DNA of 64,000 nucleotides from Gammaproteobacteria bacterium (GTDB lineage: Bacteria; Pseudomonadota; Gammaproteobacteria; SZUA-152). The stretch covers positions 25,183 to 89,182 of the forward strand of contig JAADGF010000090.1 in NCBI GenBank assembly GCA_013152545.1, in the 5' to 3' direction. A model generated the notes under the pieces. It saw only the letters and a list, made by a program, of their open reading frames with translations, had not been told where the DNA came from and did no database searches. The position numbers were made by a program, and so were the translations under genes. Each line of letters begins with the position of its first letter. Position 1 is the stretch's first letter. Shown here piece by piece: positions 55,961 to 63,397 of this stretch.

Positions 55961-57079
55961 TCAACAACAACTACTTGATGCAGTGCCAGCATCGTAATTA
56001 GCACCCTTGGTTTCACTCGCAAGACGCTTCGTTCCAGCAGGAGCACAAAAGGGAACGGCTTCCTTAAGTTGCACGGGCGTAATACCAATAAAGTCATCTT
56101 TATAAGGCCCGTTGATTAAAAAATCAAATGTCCGTTGGCAAACCGCCATACGCTCACCGCGCGGAAACCGATGGCCCTCATCATCGCTCACCGATTGATA
56201 AGGGCCTTTATAAATAACAGCATGTCCTCGGTCTATGCATTCTGTGCCATGTGGTTTGGTAGCAACCAAAGTGACGGAGCGAAACTCTATTCCCTCAACA
56301 ACCTGCCAAGCCTGCATATCCCATTTATCATACCCCACTGCTACAAATCCAGCGGCTAAAAATGCATCCAAAAACCCTTTTTCATGAAATGCCCCCGAGA
56401 TGCAACCACTCCATAATTGCGGATCATTCTGAAGATGTGCAGGAATGTCCTCATCACTCACAATATCGGCAATCGCAACACGTCCTCCCGGCTTTAATAC
56501 CCGAAAAATTTCATTGACTAATTGCATTTTTTCTTGCTCTGCCACAAGATTTAAGACACAGTTTGAAATAACCAAATCAATGCTGTCATCGGCAATCATG
56601 GGCGTTTCCTGGCATTGCCGATACTTCCAGGCTTCGAGTGCTTCCATGTCGTGAATGGTATTGATGGGGTTTTGGTTAAGATACTCACCTAATGCATCCA
56701 GACTCAGCGCTAGGTCCTGAATATGCCCCCGATAGAATGTCACTGGCGATCCGCCGATCTTCTCGGCCATTTCATCTTGGTATTTACGTGCCAAAGCTAA
56801 CATATCATCGGTCATGTCCACACCGATAACGCGCCCGTCATTACCCACCAACTGAGCTGCCATGTAGCAAATTTTCCCCCCGCCGCTGCCTAAGTCCAAC
56901 ACCACATCACCTTTTTTCACATAACGTGATGGATCGCCACAACCATAATCTTTTTCAATAATTTCCTGTGGCAGTATTTTCAGTAAGTTTTTATCATAGT
57001 CAACGGGACAACATAGCTCCGCCTGAACCACTTTTGCGCCCTCAGCGTAGCGTTCCTTAACATTTATTTGTACCGACAT
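55961..57079 (-). CDS. arsM: arsenite methyltransferase, arsenosugar type (ArsM)
   Basis: A SAM-dependent methyltransferase that methylates As(III). The start ATG 57079 has GGAGGAAAT immediately upstream; an upstream GTG at 57091 would include that site and is rejected. The protein has AELCCPVDYDKNLLKILPQE, the SAM loop VLDLGSGGGKICYMAAQLVG with GRVIGVDMTDDML, arsenic-binding candidates in VISNCVLNLV and SGCISGA, and a C-terminal SSSCC. An insertion of about 30 residues (~125-160) and the C-terminal domain distinguish it from small ArsM enzymes and match the arsenosugar-cluster form. Confidence 0.88.
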   Translation of the reverse strand: MSVQINVKERYAEGAKVVQAELCCPVDYDKNLLKILPQEIIEKDYGCGDPSRYVKKGDVVLDLGSGGGKICYMAAQLVGNDGRVIGVDMTDDMLALARKYQDEMAEKIGGSPVTFYRGHIQDLALSLDALGEYLNQNPINTIHDMEALEAWKYRQCQETPMIADDSIDLVISNCVLNLVAEQEKMQLVNEIFRVLKPGGRVAIADIVSDEDIPAHLQNDPQLWSGCISGAFHEKGFLDAFLAAGFVAVGYDKWDMQAWQVVEGIEFRSVTLVATKPHGTECIDRGHAVIYKGPYQSVSDDEGHRFPRGERMAVCQRTFDFLINGPYKDDFIGITPVQLKEAVPFCAPAGTKRLASETKGANYDAGTASSSCC

Positions 57080-57099
57080 ATTTCCTCCCACCCCTCTTC

Positions 57100-57317
57100 T
57101 AAGGATCTATAAAGAAATAAGTTGGACAGATTGCCAGATATTCGTCTTCAAGGTTTCCGCCATCCATGGCTCACGCCCCTTACCTACGTCCATATAGGCA
57201 AAGCGCGGAACGCACCCCATCCAGAGCGCATACTCATTGTAGGTAAGCTTTTGCGCAACGCTGAAGACGCAAGGATAGACAAGCAAAATGTTCACGTTAT
57301 TTCTTTACAGACCCTAA
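57100..57317. mobile_element. repeat family 2, copy 2: MITE-like element with terminal inverted repeats
   Basis: The left end AAGGATCTATAAAGAAATAAG (57101-57121) and the right end GTTATTTCTTTACAGACCCT (57296-57315) are inverted copies with two or three mismatches. The interior holds TCGTCTTCAAGG near the left and GAAGACGCAAGGATAGACAA on the right, as in copy 1. There is no coding frame. It lies between arsS and arsM and adds about 215 bp to an operon that is probably transcribed through it. Confidence 0.75.
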
Positions 57318-57323
57318 GCTAAA

Positions 57324-58289
57324 TTAGTCCGTCAATGCACCACCGCAACTACTCCCCTGCCCTGCGGTACAACCATAACAGTGATCCCGCACCACAACAG
57401 GATTATTTTCCACATCAACGTTCAGCAAATCACTAATATGAATGCGCGATTTGACATCCACTACCATCGGCAACGCCAGCATTTGGTTAAAATCGCAATC
57501 ATAGACGTAACCCTGCCAATCGACACTGATAAGAGAGCGGCACATAACGTTTTCCAGATTACTATCCTGGTGTGCATCTCTCAATAGCATCATGTAGTTA
57601 TTAAATTCGCCTTTCGAGACCAAGGTACTACCAAATCGCTGTATGGGCATATTGGCTAACGTAAATAACTGACTGAATTTGATACCGTATTTTTCACCCA
57701 AGTGCTGTTTGTAATCGGCTTCCAGCGTCTCTTGTGGTGGGGGCAAAATAGGACCGATGGGATTATAAACCAAATTAAGCTTCAGTGGCGTACCCTCTAC
57801 ACCATAGCCTAAAGCATTTAATTGCTGTAATCCCCGTATGCTAGCATTGAAAACCCCCTTGCCTCGTTGCTGATCAACGTTATCTTCCATATAGCACGGC
57901 AAGGATGCGGTGATTTCCACTTGGTTCTGCACTAAAAACTGTGCCAAATCTTCTTGCCCTGGTTCTTCTAATATCGTCAGATTGCACCGATCAATAACAA
58001 CAACCCCCAAGGCTCTCGCCTGGGTCACAAAATAGCGAAAATACGGATTTAATTCCGGCGCACCGCCGGTTAAATCCAGATAACCTGCGCCACTAACCTT
58101 AAGATAATCCAATAAGGTGTTAATAGTTTCCAGCGCCATCATTTCCTTGCGTTTAGGACCGGCATTCACATGACAATGCAGACATTGCTGATTACAGCGA
58201 TACCCAAGGTTGACCTGAAGCGTTGTTAAACGCGCCCGACGAATGGGAGGAAAATTTGTTTTTTCAAGTAATGGTAATGTATCGTGCAT
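57324..58289 (-). CDS. arsS: arsenosugar biosynthesis radical SAM protein ArsS
   Basis: A radical-SAM enzyme that attaches the 5'-deoxyadenosyl group to methylated arsenic in arsenosugar synthesis. The CxxxCxxC cluster is CNQQCLHC in LQVNLGYRCNQQCLHCHVN; GYLDLTGGAPELNPYF and a C-terminal DUF3641 region with CRSLISVDWQGYVYDCDFNQ and CYGCTAGQGSSCGGAL follow. ATG 58289, with AAGG upstream, is preferred over a start seven codons earlier. It is the first gene of the arsS-arsM-glycosyltransferase cluster. Confidence 0.92.
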   Translation of the reverse strand: MHDTLPLLEKTNFPPIRRARLTTLQVNLGYRCNQQCLHCHVNAGPKRKEMMALETINTLLDYLKVSGAGYLDLTGGAPELNPYFRYFVTQARALGVVVIDRCNLTILEEPGQEDLAQFLVQNQVEITASLPCYMEDNVDQQRGKGVFNASIRGLQQLNALGYGVEGTPLKLNLVYNPIGPILPPPQETLEADYKQHLGEKYGIKFSQLFTLANMPIQRFGSTLVSKGEFNNYMMLLRDAHQDSNLENVMCRSLISVDWQGYVYDCDFNQMLALPMVVDVKSRIHISDLLNVDVENNPVVVRDHCYGCTAGQGSSCGGALTD

Positions 58290-58728
58290 ATTTTGCCTTA
58301 TGATGAGCAATCACAACTCTCGGTTGATCGTATAGATTAGTTAGAATATTGTAATAATTGCGGTCGGTTTTTATAGGGTTCGAATAACTGTTAATACGTG
58401 GCACATCTAATACTATAAAATAATACTATAAAACCGCGATAGCCTAACTTGACTACATTTTAGATGCAAATGGAACCATTAAGACACCTAAATGAACAAT
58501 TTATCGGTGTAAATTTCTGACCAATTATTTCCTAGCAGCTTATTTTAAATAAGCTTGGTAAAAAACCCCTTAAACATGATAATGGCAGCCAATTTAACTT
58601 AACATCGCTATCTTAACAGTCACTTACGTTATCGGTTACGTGCTCTGAAACGGGTTAATGTAGCTAGAGTCATAAAGGAACGGATTATTACATGAAGTCA
58701 CAATCATAAATTTGTAAGGAATGTAACT
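58290..58728. other. divergent intergenic region, arsS / ECF sigma factor
   Basis: About 440 bases carrying the promoters of both divergent genes. No coding frame, ArsR-type operator or autoregulatory ECF promoter could be pinned down by eye. Confidence 0.35.
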
Positions 58729-59346
58729 TTGGCGAATTATAACCCACCGAGCGACGATGAATTAATCCCGCAACTGCTAAAAAACGATGAAATTGCATAT
58801 CGACAGGCTGTGCGTGCCTATCACGGTATGATGATACACCTCGCTCGCAGCATCGTAGGAGACGCTATTGCCGACGAAGTGGCCCAGGAAGCATGGGTGG
58901 CCGTGTTAAGAGCACTGCCCAAATTTGAGCGTCGTTCCAGCCTAAAAACGTGGATAATGCGAATCGTCAGCAATTGCGCCAAAAGCCGCTTACGTCATGA
59001 ATCCCGTACTGTCAATTATGGCACTGCTATCGAAGAAGCAACAGCCATGCTAAGCTCAAATCACTTCGACGAACATGGCCATTGGGCAACCCCACCATCA
59101 GTGTGGCATGCCGACACCCCAGAAGCCTTGGTGTCCAGTACCGAATTGCAACATTGCATCAACAACACGCTCGATTCGCTCCCCCCATTGCAAAAGTCAG
59201 TAATCACTCTGCGTGATATTCAAGGCCTGGACATGGAATCAATTTGTAAGGTTTTAGATGTTTCTGAGTCTAATGGCCGTGTGCTGCTACATCGGGCACG
59301 TAGCCAGGTCCGAGAAGCCATTGATCAACACCAAAGAGTACAATGA
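58729..59346 (+). CDS. ECF RNA polymerase sigma factor
   Basis: A 205-residue sigma-70-family factor of the extracytoplasmic-function type. Region 2 (AYHGMMIHLARSIVGDAIAD, EVAQEAWVAVLRALPKFERR, SSLKTWIMRIVSNCAKSRLR) and region 4 (LDSLPPLQKSVITLRDIQGL, ESICKVLDVSESNGRVLLHR) are intact, with a somewhat long linker. It starts at TTG 58729 behind AAGGA. The anti-sigma gene overlaps its stop by 4 bp. Its targets are unknown. Confidence 0.92.
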   Translation: MANYNPPSDDELIPQLLKNDEIAYRQAVRAYHGMMIHLARSIVGDAIADEVAQEAWVAVLRALPKFERRSSLKTWIMRIVSNCAKSRLRHESRTVNYGTAIEEATAMLSSNHFDEHGHWATPPSVWHADTPEALVSSTELQHCINNTLDSLPPLQKSVITLRDIQGLDMESICKVLDVSESNGRVLLHRARSQVREAIDQHQRVQ

Positions 59347-59600
59347 AAATGATAAGTTGTAAGGATATCACCGAAAAAGCCAACGATTACATTGACCGGG
59401 AACTTCCTTTGCTGACACGGATGAAAATGAAAATCCACTTGTTTGCTTGTATTCATTGCCAACGCTACGTATCGCAGCTACAAATCACAATACTCGCCTT
59501 GCGAAAAATGAAAAAAGAACATTCCGTGGATGAAAACACGGTGGATAATATCGTGAACAACTTGAAAAATTACAAACAAAATGAACCCGAAATCAAATAA
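59343..59600 (+). CDS. zinc-finger anti-sigma factor
   Basis: An 85-residue protein with the zf-HC2/ZAS pattern: an early Cys (ISCKDITEKANDYIDRELPL) and the H-x3-C-x2-C segment HLFACIHCQRYV. It has no TM helix, so it is a soluble anti-sigma factor, possibly redox- or metal-responsive through the zinc site. ATG 59343 overlaps the sigma gene stop, indicating translational coupling and partner binding. Confidence 0.88.
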   Translation: MKMISCKDITEKANDYIDRELPLLTRMKMKIHLFACIHCQRYVSQLQITILALRKMKKEHSVDENTVDNIVNNLKNYKQNEPEIK

Positions 59601-59646
59601 TTTGCCATTGGTTACACCAAAAAGACAGATAAACTGAGGAAGCATA

Positions 59647-60138
59647 ATGAAGTGGTCAGAATGGTTGGCAGAATGGGGCATGAGCAGCCTCAAGATCAAC
59701 ACGGGTTTCGCACAAATGGAATTCAAACCCCAGGACGCAGACCGTGATGCGGCTTGGGAGATGTACATTGAGTTGCTTACCCGAATAACAACCCAGGCCT
59801 TACCGACGGGCCATGGCGATGAAGAGACGGCACTTAAAAGTGTCTACTCGCTGTTTGCCACGACCCGAGAGATTATCAAGCGCCACAAACGTCATGCGTT
59901 GGAATTTACCAAAATCGCTATCATCATTTTAAACCAGATTGTGCGCCCCTTTACCGCCAAATGGCATCAACAGGCGATAGAAAATGCCTTCGCCGATCCA
60001 GATCAATGTAAGATGTTTCGCGAAGAACTGGCTGTCCTGCAACAAAATCTCGCAAAATACGCCGCTATGCTCGGTAAAATGGCCGGCGTAGAAGATGATC
60101 TTCTCTTATTGGAACAAGTGAGTGATCAAAGCAGATGA
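59647..60138 (+). CDS. helical protein coupled to an FGE-domain gene, family unknown
   Basis: A 163-residue soluble, mainly alpha-helical protein. Conserved-looking parts are RDAAWEMYIELLTRITTQAL, LKSVYSLFATTREIIKRHKR, TKIAIIILNQIVRPFTAKWH and LQQNLAKYAAMLGKMAGVED. From memory, similar proteins accompany FGE/conflict genes in other bacteria, but I cannot verify this. Its TGA overlaps the ATG of the following FGE gene (ATGA at 60135), so the two were translated together. Its size and helical nature recall the Avd accessory protein of retroelements, but no Avd motif is recognised. Confidence 0.55.
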   Translation: MKWSEWLAEWGMSSLKINTGFAQMEFKPQDADRDAAWEMYIELLTRITTQALPTGHGDEETALKSVYSLFATTREIIKRHKRHALEFTKIAIIILNQIVRPFTAKWHQQAIENAFADPDQCKMFREELAVLQQNLAKYAAMLGKMAGVEDDLLLLEQVSDQSR

Positions 60139-60835
60139 GCACGCCCATCTCAATGGTTAATCGCCGTATCAAAACACTGCCTGATATCGATTGGGTGGTT
60201 TAGAGACCTTCTACATTAGTCGATATCCCATTACCAACATCCAGTACCAAACCTTTATCGATGACGGCGGTTACAAAAATGAGCGCTGGTGGCAAGATCT
60301 CAAGAAACGCGAGGCAGAGGAGTCCCAATGGCGCCATTCCAACCGGCCGAAGACGAATGTAGCTTGGTATGAAGCGGTGGCCTTTTGTCGCTGGTTGTCG
60401 GTACAACTTGGTGATGAGATCCAACTGCTTACTGAGCAACAATGGGAAAAAGCAGCACGCGGTAGTGACGGCCGTCACTACCCTTGGGGTGAGGTCTATC
60501 AGACGGGCTATGCCAATGTCGACGAGAAAGAAAATAAAGACGGACCCTGGTATTTAAAAGAAACCACCGCTGTTGGGCTTTACCCTCACGGCAACTCGCC
60601 TCGCGGGATTGCCGACATGGCTGGAAACGTCTGGGAGTGGTGTCTGAATAAACATGACACGCCCGAAGTGGCCACAGCCGATACGAGTAGGGACTTTCGT
60701 GTGTTGCGCGGCGGCTCGTGGCTCCTCGGTCCGGAGCATGCGCGCGCTTCCTGTCGCCGCAGAAACTATCCAGACGCTCGCTACTATCACTGGGGTTTTC
60801 GTGTGTGTTGTGTTCTCCCATCCTCTGGCCACTGA
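60135..60835 (+). pseudogene. FGE/C-type-lectin variable protein, broken by a 55-bp deletion
   Basis: From ATG 60135 the frame reads MSTPISMVNRRIKTLPDIDW then VV-stop at 60201. The FGE domain continues in another frame from FYISRYPITNIQYQTFIDDG to RVCCVLPSSGH (stop 60835). Comparison with the inverted copy at 61064-63397 shows that the segment encoding QIPAGAFVYGEGKSEQHLA is missing: 57 bp replaced by 2, which shifts the frame. A TTG at 60191 could re-start translation and yield 214 residues. The FGE core motifs (NVAWYEAVAFCRWLSVQLGD, LTEQQWEKAARGSDGRHYPW, DMAGNVWEWCLN, LRGGSW) are intact, and the C-terminus is a hypervariable region. Confidence 0.7.
60698..60835 (+). repeat. putative DGR variable repeat VR1
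   Basis: 138 bp encoding RVLRGGSW, a 24-codon core (60722-60793), and GFRVCCVLPSSGH-stop. Against VR2 the first 24 bp are identical, the core differs at 28 of 72 bases (16 amino acids), and the tail differs at 2 of 42. Near-identity continues about 11 bp past the stop (CTGATTTTCTGAACG). Differing residues fall where retroelement templates of this domain usually carry AAC codons. Confidence 0.65.
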
Positions 60836-61063
60836 TTTTCTGAACGCTGACTTGCGCGTTAGCGCTAGCTCGATCAGTTGAATTCCGTAGCGTCGCTGGA
60901 CGAATTGAAGATTCCACCAGGTAATCGGCTGAAACTCTTACTCGGGAAATAGGAAAAGACAATCTATACCCGAATTAACGAGCAATTTCGGTATCTGCTT
61001 TTAATGGGGTAAATCTGACCCTGATGAAGCAGCGATAACCAATATAAGCCAACGTTCAGAAAA
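60836..61063. other. convergent intergenic region between the two FGE genes
   Basis: The first and last ~15 bp are inverted copies (CTGATTTTCTGAACG), continuing the VR homology. The middle has no template-repeat-like sequence and no reverse-transcriptase frame. It is too short to hold a retroelement core. Confidence 0.5.
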
Positions 61064-61201
61064 TCAGCGGCCAGAGGATGGGAGAACACAACACACACGA
61101 AACCCCCGACTACCATCACGACCGTCGGGATAGTCCCCGTTGCGCGCAAAGGCGCGCGCATTTTCCGAACCGAAAAACCACGAGCCGCCGCGCAACACAC
61201 G
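61064..61201 (-). repeat. putative DGR variable repeat VR2
   Basis: The counterpart of VR1 in the inverted gene: conserved head 61178-61201, hypervariable core 61106-61177 (encoding FFGSENARAFARNGDYPDGR and DGSR), conserved tail 61064-61105. VR1 and VR2 lie tail to tail 228 bp apart. Confidence 0.65.
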
Positions 61202-63397
61202 AGGCCTACCGCTTATATCAGCTGTGCTTACTTCGGGCGTGTCATGTTTATTCAGACACCACTCCCAGACGTTTCCAGCCATGTCGGCAATACCCAGGGG
61301 TGAATTACCCTGGGGATAAACACCAACAGCGGTGGTCTCTTTTAAGCACCAAGAGCCGTCATTTTTCGCTTTTTCATTAACATTGGCATAACCTATTTGA
61401 TATGCTTGACCCCATGGGTAATGACGGCCGTCACTACCGCGTGCTGCTTTTTCCCATTGTTGTTCGGTGGGCAGTTGTATCTCATCACCAAGTTGTACCG
61501 ACAACCAGCGACAAAAGGCCACCGCTTCATACCAAGCTACATTCGTCTTCGGCCGGTTGGGGTGGCTCCAGCCGGACTCTTCTGCCTCGGGGTTCTTGAG
61601 GTCTCGCCACCAGCGCTCATTTTTGTAACCGCCGTCATCGATAAAGGTTTGGTATTGGATATTGGTAATCGTGAAACGACTTATATAAAACGTATCCAAC
61701 GCCAGGTGTTGTTCTGATTTCCCTTCCCCATAAACAAACGCGCCCGCCGGAATCTGCACCCAATCGATATCGGGTAGCCTGTTTTCATCCAGGCCCACAC
61801 CTGGGCGTGGGTCACCCCGCTCGGCCAGCTGATCGCCAATTGTCAAGCGTCGCGGTGGTTCTGTGCGGATATCACTCAACTCATCAAGCCAATTCTGAAT
61901 CTCAGGTGGATACACCACCACCTCGAACTCCGCCACGCCGACACCCGGGCGAGGATCTCCCCTCTCGGCGAGCAAATCACCGATTTCAAGACGACGCGGA
62001 GGGGTGGTTTCAGGGTTGTTTAGTTCTCGTAACAGCGATTGAGTATCCGCTGTAAATCCGGTTGATTCAATGGATTCGTGGGATAACCACGTAGTGATTC
62101 GCGCTACAAATTGCCGGGCAACTTCATGATCACGGTTACGCTGCCAGTCAATCATATCAAGCAGCTGACTAGCGGTGTTCACACCTTCGGGTAGCGGGAT
62201 ATCCTCGGTGCGTAGCAATAGACTTTGTGTTGAGAAGCGCTGTTGTTCCGACTCAATATCAGCCCAAAGACGTTGTGCAGCGCTTGTCCAGAGGCGCATT
62301 AGCCTGGCTTTTTTATTGATGTCTGAAGAGACAAACTCGCCCGGCCGTTCAAGCAACAACTTAACGACGATGCTGTGCTTTGTGAGCCATTGTTGCAGTT
62401 CCTGAGCCTGTTGGGTGTCGGCCTCTACGTAGCTCAAGTAGAGGGGAAGGTCATCACCAAGACCAGAGATATCGACATCTTCAGGCTTGATTTCTACCTT
62501 TAGTTTATAGCGCTGCCCTTCTAACGTGGTGAGGTGTATCGTTTCACAGACCATCGGCAGTAGCATGCGGCTACCGATATTTACCGTGTACCATGAACCA
62601 ACGGTTCCATCACATTGGACAAAGAGCCTGCCAGGCAAAGGTGAGCTTAGGCGAAGTATTTCAACCTCGTCTGATGGTTCAAGACACGTCAGCACTTGCT
62701 GCTGTTTCTCCTTATCGAAACGCAATTGCAGGCCAATGCGGGTTTCGCTTAGGGGCGGTGGCAGTTTTTCCGACAACCATGCTGGTAAGGGTTCAGGTTG
62801 ACTCAATTCGGTCCACTTGGCGGTATCACTCAGCGTGGTGGCGGCATACTGCGCCAGCCACTGAGTCTCCTCAAGTTTGGCCATAGGACTCTGCATAAAC
62901 GCGGGTAGATTACGTTTCGCCCAACGGGCCAGGTCAATGCGTTTATCTTCGTCTTTCTCATCGTGGATACGGCGTAGCATTTCCCGCAGGCAAGCTGCTA
63001 TTTCACCTCGATCCTCGCGGAATAAGGCATGGCGCAGGTCTCTCTCCAGATGCTCCAGTGGTGCCCAATGGTGGGTATGGGTCTGGCAAAATGTCCAAAG
63101 TGCAGTAAACTGCTCGGGGTCTTCGTTATGTAACTCCTGGGCCAACACCATCGCAATGCCCCGGTGGAGTATAAAGTTCTGTGTGCTGCGAACACTGACT
63201 AAGGGGCTGAACCAAAGACGAGACTCGGTTTCAGCATGCGCCGACGGCACAAAGCGCAAACGCACATTGCGCAACAGTAATGGCTCTACTCGGGGCAGTA
63301 AAACAAGGTGCTTAGCCAACGCTACCACATTGGCATCGTTTGCCCGAGCTTGGTCTAGCAACCATCGTTCATGTTCCGTTGTTTGATATTCGCTCAT
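61064..63397 (-). CDS. conflict-system-like protein with C-terminal FGE variable domain
   Basis: A 777-residue protein starting at ATG 63397 (MSEYQTTEHERWLLDQARAN), which overlaps the upstream stop (ATGA). The first ~180 residues include RVEPLLLRNVRLRFVPSAHA, SRLWFSPLVSVRSTQ and helical repeats. A middle beta-rich region (~220-330) is followed by two copies of a short motif (PPRRLEIGDLLAERGDPRPG and PPRRLTIGDQLAERGDPRPG), then the FGE domain from PDIDWVQIPAGAFVYGEG to GFRVCCVLPSSGR. The N-terminus resembles proteins fused or linked to MoxR/vWA/SAV_2336-type conflict systems. No catalytic Cys pair of true FGE is evident, so the FGE part is probably a binding module. Confidence 0.65.
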   Translation of the reverse strand: MSEYQTTEHERWLLDQARANDANVVALAKHLVLLPRVEPLLLRNVRLRFVPSAHAETESRLWFSPLVSVRSTQNFILHRGIAMVLAQELHNEDPEQFTALWTFCQTHTHHWAPLEHLERDLRHALFREDRGEIAACLREMLRRIHDEKDEDKRIDLARWAKRNLPAFMQSPMAKLEETQWLAQYAATTLSDTAKWTELSQPEPLPAWLSEKLPPPLSETRIGLQLRFDKEKQQQVLTCLEPSDEVEILRLSSPLPGRLFVQCDGTVGSWYTVNIGSRMLLPMVCETIHLTTLEGQRYKLKVEIKPEDVDISGLGDDLPLYLSYVEADTQQAQELQQWLTKHSIVVKLLLERPGEFVSSDINKKARLMRLWTSAAQRLWADIESEQQRFSTQSLLLRTEDIPLPEGVNTASQLLDMIDWQRNRDHEVARQFVARITTWLSHESIESTGFTADTQSLLRELNNPETTPPRRLEIGDLLAERGDPRPGVGVAEFEVVVYPPEIQNWLDELSDIRTEPPRRLTIGDQLAERGDPRPGVGLDENRLPDIDWVQIPAGAFVYGEGKSEQHLALDTFYISRFTITNIQYQTFIDDGGYKNERWWRDLKNPEAEESGWSHPNRPKTNVAWYEAVAFCRWLSVQLGDEIQLPTEQQWEKAARGSDGRHYPWGQAYQIGYANVNEKAKNDGSWCLKETTAVGVYPQGNSPLGIADMAGNVWEWCLNKHDTPEVSTADISGRPRVLRGGSWFFGSENARAFARNGDYPDGRDGSRGFRVCCVLPSSGR

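Noticed and set aside
60429..60962. Long minus-strand open frame over the plus-strand FGE gene
   Set aside because: It is the antisense shadow of the FGE body; the matching shadow exists over the inverted copy as well.
60836..61063. Possible DGR template repeat between the two FGE genes
   Set aside because: Apart from the ~15-bp continuations of the variable repeats at each side, the sequence does not resemble the 138-bp region and shows no A-rich version of it.
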